In this document: positions 38,083 through 46,204 of the stretch, piece by piece | Numbering within the stretch: position 1 is the stretch's first letter | Layout of the letters: each line of letters starts with the position of its first letter | From: RPQJ01 sp963726665 | GTDB lineage: Bacteria > Pseudomonadota > Gammaproteobacteria > Steroidobacterales > Steroidobacteraceae | Reading direction: 5' to 3' | Length of the DNA stretch: 64,000 nucleotides | Assembly: GCA_963726665.1 (NCBI GenBank) | Contig: CAVSDW010000012.1 | Coordinates: forward strand, 62,001-126,000 | The notes under the pieces: generated by a model | The model's database searches: none | Seen by the model: the letters and a program-made list of their open reading frames with translations, nothing else | Told to the model about the DNA's origin: nothing | Program-made: the position numbers and the translations under genes

Positions 38083-38931
38083 ATGCGTAACCAAAGACTC
38101 CCCCTCGTTCTGATCGCTGCACTCGGCCTGCTGGCCGCTTGCACGAAGCCTGCCGGCGACGCCGCGAAACCGGCGGGCGATGCCGCGACACCTGCAGCGG
38201 CCGCGAAGACCACCACCGTCGCGACCGTGAACGGACAGGCGATTTCGTCCGAGACGTTCAACGTCTTCCTGCAGGCCGTGACCGGCAAGCCGGCCGCAGA
38301 GGCCACTGCCGAGCAGAAGACGCAGATGCTCGACCAGCTGATCAACATGACGCTCGCGGCGCAGGCGGCGGAGAAGGAAGGCCTGCAGAACGGCCCCGAA
38401 GTGAAGGCTCGCATCTCGCTGCTGAGCACGCAGATCCTCGCCGAGGCCGCGACCGAGAAGTACATCAAGTCGCACCCCGTGTCCGAGACAGAGGTCAAGG
38501 CCGAGTACGACGCCCAGATCGCGCACATTCCGATGGAGTACAAGGCGCAGCACATCCTGGTGGATACCAAGGAGCAGGCCGAGGCGATCATCAAGCAGCT
38601 CGACGCCGGCGCGGACTTTGCCAAGCTCGCGGCGAAAGACTCCAAGGACCCGAGCGGCAAGAAGGGCGGTGACCTCGGCTGGTTCAGCCTGCAGTCGATG
38701 GTCAAGCCGTTCGCGGATGCCGTCGCGGCATTGAAGAAGGGTGAGACGACGCAGCAGCCGGTCCAGACCCAGTACGGCTGGCACGTGATCCGCCTCGAGG
38801 ACACCCGGACGCCCACGGTCCCGGCGTTCGACGACGTGAAGCAGCAGGTGGAGACGCTCACCCAGCGCAAGAAGCTCCAGGCCTATCTGGACGAGCTTCG
38901 CAAGACCGCGAAGATTCAGAAAACAAACTAG
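38083..38931 (+). CDS. Parvulin-type peptidyl-prolyl isomerase lipoprotein
   Basis: A periplasmic lipoprotein foldase of about 282 residues. The signal peptide ends with lipobox LLAAC, placing the lipid-carrying Cys near residue 21. An Ala/Pro/Gly linker is followed by a SurA-like N-terminal helical region. The parvulin domain runs from about 160 to 250, with AQHILVDTKEQAEAIIKQLD, GGDLGWFSLQSMVKPFADAV and TQYGWHVIRLED. Two ATGs stand side by side; the second (38083) is better spaced from GAGG. It resembles PrsA/PpiC-type foldases, but the client proteins are unknown. It is the last gene of the yciB operon, closed by a terminator at 38955. Confidence 0.92.
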   Translation: MRNQRLPLVLIAALGLLAACTKPAGDAAKPAGDAATPAAAAKTTTVATVNGQAISSETFNVFLQAVTGKPAAEATAEQKTQMLDQLINMTLAAQAAEKEGLQNGPEVKARISLLSTQILAEAATEKYIKSHPVSETEVKAEYDAQIAHIPMEYKAQHILVDTKEQAEAIIKQLDAGADFAKLAAKDSKDPSGKKGGDLGWFSLQSMVKPFADAVAALKKGETTQQPVQTQYGWHVIRLEDTRTPTVPAFDDVKQQVETLTQRKKLQAYLDELRKTAKIQKTN

Positions 38932-38954
38932 CTGTCAAGTCGCCCTCAGGGGCG

Positions 38955-38995
38955 AAACGGCCGGATTCCCGAGCGGGGATCCGGCCGTTTTCTTT
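38955..38995 (+). terminator. Rho-independent terminator after the parvulin gene
   Basis: AACGGCCGGAT and ATCCGGCCGTT form a perfect 11-base stem around a loop containing CCCGAGCGGGG, followed by TTTTCTTT. It lies 24 bases after the stop codon and marks the end of the yciB-yciI-bolA-parvulin operon and the left edge of the accessory island. Confidence 0.92.
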
Positions 38996-38999
38996 GGGG

Positions 39000-39454
39000 A
39001 GCCCACGCCTCAAGTCACCCGGCCAGACGCAGTCTCCAAGCGGGCCAACCATGCCCATCTCCTGCTTCCGGCGCATTCGGCCAGCCCCGCTCGGGTCCTG
39101 ATCGACGCGCCAGCCGCACGAGCGACGCGGTCGCGGGCGCCTATTCTTATATAGCTTCTAGATTGTGCCCGTAAGCCTATGCTTTTATATCGTTTCTTCG
39201 CGCTCACTTAAGAAGTGTGAACCGCGTCACACTTGGCCTGAATCGGGTTGGATTACGTCACCTCACCGGCCCGCCCCGACTTTACATAGCGCATGAACCG
39301 GGCCGCCAGGCGGCCCGACGGGCGCTGCTGCGTGCGTTTCTAGGCTTCTGCTCCACAGCCTTGAATCCAAGGGGTATTGCCGCTGCCCGCCCACGGCCCC
39401 GATCCAAGACCGGTTGTTAGCTACCGGCCGTAAGCCTGCGATTATGTTCGACTC
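39000..39454. other. Gene-free stretch at the left edge of the island
   Basis: No convincing gene was seen. The only short frame (39217-39420, 67 codons) has a composition unlike its neighbours and no family match. The sequence switches to a more A/T-rich composition around 39143 (TTATATAGCTTCTAGATT). A ten-base direct repeat, CCGTAAGCCT, occurs at 39169-39178 and 39428-39437. It is too short to call an attachment site but bounds the low-GC leader. Confidence 0.5.
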
Positions 39455-39482
39455 TTGACCGGCCCTACCCCGCCGATATAGT
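39455..39482 (+). promoter_or_regulatory. Predicted sigma-70 promoter for the DUF6502/AIIGGD gene pair
   Basis: TTGACC (39455-39460) and TATAGT (39477-39482) are 16 bases apart, and each matches consensus at five of six positions. Initiation near 39489 would give a leader of about 70 bases before the start at 39561. No other promoter of similar quality was seen before the AIIGGD gene, so this one probably drives both. Confidence 0.6.
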
Positions 39483-39560
39483 TCAATCCCGGAGTTAACA
39501 ATAACCCTGATGTCAGCGGCAGTTGCATATTGGACGGAGCCGCCCGTTTACGGGCTAGGA

Positions 39561-40400
39561 ATGAGCGAGAACGTAACGAAACCGTTGCTTGCGGCGTGTC
39601 GGCACCTGCTGCACCCGCTGGTGCGCATTCTCATGCGCCACGGCATTCATTACGGTGAGTTCGCCGACGCTGTACGTGGCGCCTACATTGACATCGCCTC
39701 TTCGGAGCACATGGCGCCGGACCGACCCCAGACAGATGCCCGACTCGGAATCCTCACGGGCATGAACGCTCAGGAAGTGCATCGGATTCGCGCATTGGAC
39801 GCGCAAGACGACTCTGAAGTTGGGATTAACCAGGTCGCACGAGTTCTGCAGGGCTGGAGTCAGGACCCTGAGTACCTCGGCCCCTACGGCTTGCCGCTCG
39901 AAGTTCCATTTGCGGGCGACCGCACGTCATTTGAGGAACTGGTATCGCGCTTTGCCGGCGGCGCCTCAGCACGCTCACTTCTCGACGAACTGGTTCGTGT
40001 TGGCGCTGCTGTTGAGACTGACGATGGCTACGTCAGGTTACTGAATCGAACGTACGTTCCGTCGCCCCTGGATCCAGTTGGCCTTGAGCGTCTCGGCAAC
40101 GTCGTCAACTACTTCATTGATACCGTCGATTTCAATCTTCAGAAGAAGAAGCAGGGCGAAGGACGGTACGAGCGATACGCCATCACGATGGAGGGCCTAT
40201 CGCCGGACTCGTTCGCCGCATTTGACCTGCTGGTCCGCGAGAAGGGCCAGGAGTTTCTTGAGATTCTTGATGACTGGCTGGGTCAGAACGAAGTGAAGGG
40301 CGGTCACCGCCTTCCAGCTGACGAATCCGTTCGCACCGGGGTGGGAGTATTCCACTTCGTGGATCGATTCCCGAATACCACCGATGACAGTTTCCGTTAA
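39561..40400 (+). CDS. DUF6502-like protein, copy 1
   Basis: A predicted cytoplasmic protein of 279 residues with no signal peptide or membrane segment. The ATG at 39561 is preferred over 39510 because MSENVTKPLLAACRHLLHPL aligns without gaps, from residue 1, with the second copy on the other strand (MNSAIQNRVLAATVTCLRPL). Both continue VRIL/ARIL-RxGIxY. The N-terminal 100 residues look helical and end with a helix-turn-helix-like TGMNAQEVHRIRAL. The C-terminal part has NYFIDTVDFNLQKKKQGEGR and ends GVGVFHFVD, matched by GVGVFYYEG in copy 2. I take it for the DUF6502 family, from memory. Function is unknown; DNA binding is a guess. It likely shares a transcript with the AIIGGD gene 47 bases downstream. 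Confidence 0.8.
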   Translation: MSENVTKPLLAACRHLLHPLVRILMRHGIHYGEFADAVRGAYIDIASSEHMAPDRPQTDARLGILTGMNAQEVHRIRALDAQDDSEVGINQVARVLQGWSQDPEYLGPYGLPLEVPFAGDRTSFEELVSRFAGGASARSLLDELVRVGAAVETDDGYVRLLNRTYVPSPLDPVGLERLGNVVNYFIDTVDFNLQKKKQGEGRYERYAITMEGLSPDSFAAFDLLVREKGQEFLEILDDWLGQNEVKGGHRLPADESVRTGVGVFHFVDRFPNTTDDSFR

Positions 40401-40447
40401 GCGACCACAAGTCGCAGTGAACTTGGAAGAATTGAGGGGACACTAGA

Positions 40448-42201
40448 ATGAGCAGCACCGGTCGAATCCAAGCAATTGCGATTGCAGTGTCGTTGACGTT
40501 TAGCCGGGGCGACGGCGGGAGCTGCCGGCCGCCCCACGCCATCATCGGCGGCGATGCCATCATCGGTGGCGACCACCAGAAGGCTTCTGCCAACGCCATC
40601 ATCGGCGGTGACGCCATCATCGGTGGCGACGCGATCATCGGCGGCGACCCCAAGGGCAAGAAGCGCCCCAACGCCATCATCGGCGGCGATGCCATCATCG
40701 GTGGCGACCACCAGAAGGCTTCTGCCAACGCCATCATCGGTGGTGACGCCATCATTGGCGGCGACGCGATCATCGGCGGCGACCCCAAGGGCAAGAAGCG
40801 CCCCAACGCCATCATCGGCGGCGATGCCATCATCGGTGGCGACCACCAGAAGGCTGTCTCCCAACGCCATCATCGGTGGCGACGCCATCATCGGTGGCGA
40901 CGCGATCATCGGCGGCGACGGCCCAAGGGCGAAGCGCCCCAACGCCATCATCGGCGGCGATGCCATCATCGGTGGCGACCACCAGAAGGCTTCTGCCAAC
41001 GCCATCATCGGTGGTGACGCCATCATTGGCGACGCGATCATCGGCGGCGACCCCAAGGGCAGAAGCGCCCCAACGCCATCATCGGCGGCGATGCCATCAT
41101 CGGTGGCGACCACCAGAAGGCTTCTGCCAACGCCATCATCGGTGGTGACGCGATCATCGGCGGCGACATCCCAAGGGCAAGAAGCGCCCCAACGCCATCA
41201 TCGGCGGCGATGCCATCATCGGTGGCGACCACCAGAAGGCTTCTGCCAACGCCATCATCGGCGGTGACGCGATCATCGGCGGCGACTCCCAAGGGCAGAA
41301 GCACGCCAACGCCATCATCGGCGGCGATGCCATCATCGGTGGCGACCACCAGAAGGCTTCTGCCAACGCCATCATCGGTGGTGACGCGATCATCGGCGGC
41401 GACGGTCCCAAGGGCGGCAAGAAGCGCCAACGCCATCATCGGCGGCGATGCCATCATCGGTGGCGACCACCAGAAGGCTGTCTGCCAACGCCATCATCGG
41501 TGGTGACGCCATCATCGGCGGCGACGCGTCCCAAGGGCAAAGGCCCCAACGCCATCATCGGCGGCGATGCCATCATCGGTGGCGACCACCAGAAGGCTGT
41601 CTGCCAACGCCATCATCGGTGGTGACGCCATCATTGGCGGCGACGCCAAGGGCAGGCGAACCCCAACGCGGCATCATCGGCGGCGACGCCATCATCGGTG
41701 GCGACCATGCAGAAGGCTGGTGCCAACGCCATCATCGGTGGCGACCTGCTTTCCAAGTACCCGCCTGCACTTCTCGTTCAGGGCCCAGTCGAGAAGGTTG
41801 ACCTACGCACCGGTCGGGTAATTATTCTTGGTCAGACCTATCAGGCGCCGGCGGGGAGCGCAGCGCTGCAGTCAATGGCCGATCAACTGTCGTCAGGTGT
41901 AGCTGTCGTTGCCGCCGTCACGGGGGCCAAGGACACGCGCGGAGAGCTTCACGCCACGAGCCTTAAGGCGACTGGGATCTCGTATGCGCCGGGCGCTACC
42001 AAGGTGCTGGTGGTTGGCCGCGTAACGTCATCGCAAGCAGCCACCGGAACCTTCGCGATAGGAAAGCTGACGGTTGACTATACGTCGCTACTGTCAGCCG
42101 CCGACATACAGCCGCGTGCCGGGCAAACGGTTGCGGTAGTTGGAGTGCAGTCCTCAACGGAGTCCGCGCTGCAGGCTCTGCAGGTGCGCATCGTTCGCTG
42201 A
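40448..42201 (+). CDS. AIIGGD hexapeptide-repeat protein with C-terminal DUF5666-like domain, frame broken nine times
   Basis: Start ATG 40448 follows GAGGGG by about nine bases. The first 18 residues (MSSTGRIQAIAIAVSLTF) look like a signal peptide; an alternative frame just after it reads AGATAGAAG, so the cleavage region may also hold an indel. Residues from about 30 on are an array of AIIGGD hexapeptides in blocks of two and three, joined by basic linkers HQKASAN and PKGKKRPN. The 160-residue C-terminal domain after 41745 (LLSKYPPALLVQGPVEKVDL onward) is beta-rich and resembles DUF5666: two repeats of GPVEKVDLRTGRVIILGQ and VGRVTSSQAATGTFAIGK type. The frame changes nine times within the array, always in linkers, with a net shift. 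The protein is probably exported. Whether it is intact in the living cell is undecided. I recognise no described homologue of the whole protein. Confidence 0.75.
40535..41745 (+). repeat. Tandem array of ten 117-136 bp units encoding about 43 AIIGGD hexapeptides
   Basis: Units start at 40535, 40670, 40805, 40941, 41072, 41191, 41308, 41429, 41548 and about 41665. The first two are exactly 135 bases. Each unit encodes two hexapeptides, a seven-residue linker, then three (units 1-4) or two (units 5-9) hexapeptides and an eight-residue linker. Within a unit the hexapeptide codons differ by position (GGCGGCGAT, GGTGGCGAC, GGTGGTGAC), and the same pattern recurs in every unit. The whole unit, not the 18-base hexapeptide, was therefore duplicated recently. 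Hexapeptides are almost invariant; one in unit 4 is shortened to AIIGD by an in-frame loss of three bases. Confidence 0.95.
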
Positions 42202-42221
42202 GATCACCGTTTCCTAATCGG

Positions 42222-42253
42222 ACGGGCGCCATACAGGCGCCCGTTTTCTTTTT
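42222..42253 (+). terminator. Rho-independent terminator after the AIIGGD gene
   Basis: CGGGCGCC and GGCGCCCG pair around the loop ATACA and are followed by TTTTCTTTTT. It lies 20 bases past the TGA stop at 42199-42201. It closes the DUF6502-AIIGGD unit before the convergent second DUF6502 gene. Confidence 0.92.
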
Positions 42254-42310
42254 AGAATTAATGAATGCGGCGGGTCGTGACACTCACGCGCTTATAGAGC
42301 CTTTGTTGGC

Positions 42311-43173
42311 CTACGGCGAACTCGGCGGCAGACTTTCGGCCCCGCAGTTAGGCTTTCCCTCGTAATAGAAAACACCAACGCCTACACGCAATGATTGGCC
42401 TACAAGAGCACCGGGCTTAACTTCATTTGAAATAAGCCAATCATCTACAGAATCAACGAACTCCGTTACGCGATCGCGCGCAATCTGGCGAAACAACGGA
42501 ACCGCAGATGGGACAAGTCGGTCCGAATACGCAAGCCTCTGTATGAATGGCTCCAGCTTCTCGCGCCCAGTATTCCGCGCCAATCCCTCAAGTACCGGAT
42601 GAACAATTTGCGTAAGGCCGATGACAAGGTCCTCGTCTACATTTCCAGGCACGAAATAGCGCTTCACCAACTTCAGCGATCCTGCTGCCGACTCGACGAC
42701 AGCACCCGCCGCCAAGCAGCTCAGCCCGTACTGCGCCCGCGGGAACATCACCACCGACCGCTCGAATCACAGCAGCAAACGACGCGTCGTCTCCAGAAAA
42801 CGGCAACTCCTTGGGCGCTCCGGAGGAGATCTACGAAACGCGCATCCGAATACCACACCTGCAGGGCTCTGGCTGCGTGACTTGCATTCCTAACCTCGCC
42901 TGCAAGGTCACTAGTGGCCGCCAACTGCTGCGGCCGATTGTCGCGTATACGGGCAACTTCCTTTCGAGACAACCCTGTACGGACAGCAACGCGCGACACG
43001 TTGGCGCTCCGACCGCGGGCGTCACGCTCGCTGGCAGCTTCCTCCAAGAACGCGTGTTTCGCGGCCTCGGAAAATTGCCTGTAATTGATCCCCGCACGAA
43101 GGAGGATGCGGGCCAACGGCCGCAAGCAAGTGACTGTTGCAGCAAGCACCCTATTCTGGATCGCGCTATTCAT
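42311..43173 (-). CDS. DUF6502-like protein, copy 2, two apparent frameshifts
   Basis: It faces the AIIGGD gene tail to tail. From the ATG ending at 43173 the protein runs through PLARILLRAGINYRQFSEAA and a helix-turn-helix-like TGLSRKEVARIR. It then shifts frame near 42810 (into KELPFSGDDASFAAVIRAVG) and again near 42700, where GGCGGCGGG should read GGCGGCGG (into GAVVESAAGSLKLVKRYFVP). It ends DDWLISNEVKPGALVGQSLR and VGVGVFYYEG. Both shifts fit one extra base each; removing them gives 286 residues against 279 in copy 1. The two copies share the plan and the first-residue alignment but are clearly diverged, so the duplication is old or the copies arrived separately. Function unknown. Confidence 0.78.
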
Positions 43174-43245
43174 GTCTCCTCTTGGAGAGCCAATCACTGA
43201 AACAAGCGGCTTAATTTCTGGTGCCGACTGACGCCACGTCACCAG

Positions 43246-43791
43246 TCACCTGCCTCGTAGAAACGCCCGCCGATAATGCATCAACTCCGCAATCGATTCC
43301 CTGACGTCGTCCAGTGCCGAATGTGTCGACGACTTCTGAACTCCGGCAAGCACTTCGGGCGCCCAGCGGCGCGCCAGTTCCTTGAGCGTGCTGACGTCGA
43401 GGTTGCGATAGTGGAAGAACCGCTCGAGACCAGGCATCTCGCGCGCGAGAAACCGGCGATCCTGGCAGATGCTGTTGCCGCACATCGGCGAGGCGCCCGG
43501 GCTTGCGTGGCCGGCCAGGAATTCCAGCGTCCTCGCTTCCGCCTCCGGGGCGCTGCAGCGACTCGCGCGCACCCGTGCAATGAGACCCGATGCGCCGTGC
43601 GTCGTGCGGTTCCACTCGTCCATGCGCTCGAGCACCTCGTCGGGTCGGTGCACGGCGATCACCGGGCCCTCGGCCACCACGTTCAGGTTCGAATCTGTCA
43701 CGATCGTCGCGATCTCGATGATGTGGTCGAGAGCCGGGTCGAGTCCGGTCATCTCGAGGTCTATCCAGATCAGGTTATCTGCAATCGCCAA
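43246..43791 (-). CDS. orn: Oligoribonuclease
   Basis: A DEDDh 3'-5' exoribonuclease that degrades RNA dinucleotides, including pGpG from cyclic-di-GMP breakdown. The 181 residues match the family. Exo I is IWIDLEMTGLDPALDHIIEI near 8-27, Exo II is CGNSICQDRRFLAREMPG near 108, and Exo III with the catalytic His is STHSALDDVRESIAELMHYR near 155. The start is a TTG at 43789-43791, six bases after an AGG; no ATG is available in frame nearby. It is the first gene back in the housekeeping region and diverges from the M48 protease gene. Confidence 0.95.
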   Translation of the reverse strand: MAIADNLIWIDLEMTGLDPALDHIIEIATIVTDSNLNVVAEGPVIAVHRPDEVLERMDEWNRTTHGASGLIARVRASRCSAPEAEARTLEFLAGHASPGASPMCGNSICQDRRFLAREMPGLERFFHYRNLDVSTLKELARRWAPEVLAGVQKSSTHSALDDVRESIAELMHYRRAFLRGR

Positions 43792-43875
43792 TTCCGACCT
43801 GCCGATGCGTCACATGGCGCTCGATTGTAGTGGATTCCGGCAGAAGTTAAGCTGCGCCCCGCCCTGCGACGTCCG

Positions 43876-45147
43876 ATGCACCCACTGACCAGCATATTCC
43901 TGGCTTTCCTTGCGGCCCATGTCGCCGTCCAGCTGTGGCTGGCGGGGCGGCAGGTTGCGTTCGTTGCAGCGCAACGCGGCTCCGTCCCGCCCGCGTTCGC
44001 AGGCACAGTCACGCCCGAGGAACATGCCAAGGCGGCCGACTACACAGTCGCGAAGCAGCGCCTTGGCATGCTGGAGGTCGTATTCGAGGCCACGGTGCTC
44101 CTGTGGCTCACCCTGGGCGGCGGGATCGTGCGGATCCAGGCGCTGGCGGGGTCGCTGGGCGCCCCGCCACTGCTCTCGGCAACGTTTCTCGTCCTGGGCG
44201 TCTTTGCAGCCATAGCCCTGCTGTCGCTGCCTTTCGGCATCTATCGCACCTTCGTGCTCGAGCAGCGATTCGGATTCAATCGCACGACCCCGGCTGTCTA
44301 CGCTGCCGACCTCGCCAAGGGTTGGATCCTCGGCCTGCTGCTGGGGGGAGCCGTCACGGCTGGCGTCCTGTGGATCATGTCGTCGCTTGGGGGAAAGTGG
44401 TGGATCGCAGGCTGGCTGGCGTGGACGGCCTTTACGCTCGCGCTTACCTGGGCGTGGCCCCGCGTGATCGCGCCCATCTTCAACAAGTTCCAGCCGCTCG
44501 AGGACCCGGCGCTCAGGTCGCGTATCGATGCGCTTCTGGAGCGCTGCGGCTTTCACGCGAAAGGCGTCTTCGTCATGGACGGATCTCGCCGCAGTTCACA
44601 CGGAAACGCCTACTTCACCGGCCTCGGGCGGGAGAAGCGGATCGTGTTTTTCGACACCCTGCTGTCGCGCCTCGCGCCGCCACAGATCGAGTCCGTGCTC
44701 GCTCACGAACTCGCCCACTTCCGGCTGAAACACGTGCCACAGCGCATTGCCGTCGGCGCGCTTGCGAGCCTGGCCGGGTTCGCCCTGCTCGGTTGGCTCG
44801 CCAGACAATCGTGGTTCTATTCAGGTCTCGGGGTGCCGTCGGGCAGCGATGCGGCGGCGCTGGTGCTTTTCCTGCTGGTGGCACCCGCCTTCACCTGGCT
44901 GCTGTCTCCGGCCGCGGCCGCGTGGTCCAGGCGCCACGAATACCAGGCCGATGCGTTTGCGGCCGAACACAGTGATGCAACTTCACTTGCTGAGGCCCTG
45001 GTCGCCCTCTACCGGGACAACGCGAGCACGCTCACCCCGGATCCGGTGCACTCGGCGTTCTACGACTCCCATCCGCCGCCGGCGGCCCGCATCGAGCGCC
45101 TCAATTCACTGCGGCCACCGTCAGCCGTGACCGCCGCGACCACGTGA
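43876..45147 (+). CDS. M48 family membrane metalloprotease (Ste24/CAAX protease-like)
   Basis: An integral-membrane zinc protease of 423 residues. Hydrophobic segments lie at about 1-20, 65-85, 100-120, 150-170, 178-197 and in two more after the active site. The zinc motif HELAH is in VLAHELAHFRLKHVPQRIAV near residue 278, and the third ligand Glu is in RRHEYQADAFAAEHS near 355. The long N-terminal membrane part and SSHGNAYFTGLGREKRIVFF are typical of the Ste24-like branch rather than HtpX. Bacterial members probably act in membrane protein quality control. Its TGA overlaps the GTG of rsgA by four bases. Confidence 0.9.
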   Translation: MHPLTSIFLAFLAAHVAVQLWLAGRQVAFVAAQRGSVPPAFAGTVTPEEHAKAADYTVAKQRLGMLEVVFEATVLLWLTLGGGIVRIQALAGSLGAPPLLSATFLVLGVFAAIALLSLPFGIYRTFVLEQRFGFNRTTPAVYAADLAKGWILGLLLGGAVTAGVLWIMSSLGGKWWIAGWLAWTAFTLALTWAWPRVIAPIFNKFQPLEDPALRSRIDALLERCGFHAKGVFVMDGSRRSSHGNAYFTGLGREKRIVFFDTLLSRLAPPQIESVLAHELAHFRLKHVPQRIAVGALASLAGFALLGWLARQSWFYSGLGVPSGSDAAALVLFLLVAPAFTWLLSPAAAAWSRRHEYQADAFAAEHSDATSLAEALVALYRDNASTLTPDPVHSAFYDSHPPPAARIERLNSLRPPSAVTAATT

Positions 45148-46055
45148 CCGACGGCCACTCCACCGGATGCGTCATCGAGTCGTACGGACGGCGCGTGATC
45201 GTAGAATTTCCCGGGGGCGAGACGGCACCCTGCAAGCTGCGCGGCCGCAAGCTCGACGTCGTCGCCGGTGACCAGGTGCGCACGGAACGGCACCAGGGCT
45301 CGGACGAGTGGACCGTGGTCGAGCGCCTGCCCAGGCGAAACCTCTTGAGCCGCAGCGACAGCCGTGGCCTGGAGGAATCGATTGCCGCCAACCTCGACCA
45401 ACTGGGCATCGTGGTGGCCGCCCTGCCGGCCTGCGACCCGTTCATCGTCGACAGGTACGTGGCGGGCGCCTGCTACGCCGGGATTTCCCCGCTGCTCATC
45501 GTGAACAAGACCGACTTGCCTGCCGGCGCGGGTGACCTGGCATTCGTCGAGCCCTTGCGGGCGATCGGCTTCCCGGTCTGTCTGGTCTCGGCGCGAACCG
45601 GCGTGGGGCTCCCGGACCTGATCGACGCACTGCGCGGCAGGCGCACACTGCTTGCCGGCCAGTCCGGGGTGGGCAAGTCCTCGGTGTTGAACGCCCTGGC
45701 CGGGGATGCGGTCCGAGCGACGGGACGGCTCTCCGAACGCTCGAGCGAGGGCCGCCATACGACGGTGTCGTCCGCGATTGTTCGCCTGCCCTGGGGCGAG
45801 CTGGCGGACTCTCCGGGCGTGCGTGACTACGCACCCCCGGTGGTACCGCTCCCGGACGTGCAGCGCGGCTTCCCGGAGGTCCACGCGCTCGCGGGCGGGT
45901 GCCGATTCCAGAACTGCCTGCACAGCCGTGAGCCGCAGTGCGCGGTCCGCCTCGCCGTGGAGAGCGGGACCCTTGACCCGCGCAGGTACGAGAGTTACCG
46001 GCGGCTGCTGAACCTGACCCGCCAGCTCGATGAAAAGCGCGGCTGGAAGTCCTGA
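45144..46055 (+). CDS. rsgA: Ribosome small-subunit biogenesis GTPase RsgA
   Basis: A circularly permuted GTPase that checks late maturation of the 30S subunit. The 303 residues start at GTG 45144 inside the end of the protease gene. The N-terminal OB domain spans about 1-75. GTPase motifs occur in permuted order: NKTD (G4) near 121, GQSGVGKSSVLNAL (G1) near 172-185 and DSPGVRDY (G3) near 216. The C-terminal zinc site has the spacing C, C, H, C in GGCRFQNCLHSREPQC near 252-267. In many gammaproteobacteria orn and rsgA are also neighbours. Confidence 0.96.
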   Translation: MTDGHSTGCVIESYGRRVIVEFPGGETAPCKLRGRKLDVVAGDQVRTERHQGSDEWTVVERLPRRNLLSRSDSRGLEESIAANLDQLGIVVAALPACDPFIVDRYVAGACYAGISPLLIVNKTDLPAGAGDLAFVEPLRAIGFPVCLVSARTGVGLPDLIDALRGRRTLLAGQSGVGKSSVLNALAGDAVRATGRLSERSSEGRHTTVSSAIVRLPWGELADSPGVRDYAPPVVPLPDVQRGFPEVHALAGGCRFQNCLHSREPQCAVRLAVESGTLDPRRYESYRRLLNLTRQLDEKRGWKS

Positions 46056-46204
46056 ACCAACCCGTCAATAAGTACCTGCCACCGCCTGAGCTCGCGGCGC
46101 CGCGGCCCGACGTGCACGAGCGGGGCCCAGGCGGTTACGGGGCTGGTATGCTGCTGCACTGCAAGGTAAATTCAGTCGAGTAACAGGCAAGAGGAGTCAG
46201 CCGC

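Noticed and set aside
39217..39420. Small plus-strand gene of 67 codons in the island leader
   Set aside because: No binding site and no recognisable family, and its codon use is unlike either neighbour. Treated as non-coding.
40183..41457. Long minus-strand frames opposite the AIIGGD array (Met/Pro/Ala-rich repeats)
   Set aside because: They are the antisense of a stop-poor repeat, change frame with it, have no start signals and no family resemblance. The forward frame has a ribosome-binding site, signal peptide, C-terminal domain and terminator.
40535..41745. CRISPR array
   Set aside because: The repeats are contiguous coding units with near-identical content, and there are no unique spacers or cas genes. 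The periodicity comes from protein repeats.
40535..41745. RTX calcium-binding nonapeptide repeats
   Set aside because: Gly-Gly-Asp is shared, but the period is six residues with a fixed AII, not the nine-residue GGxGxDxUx pattern.
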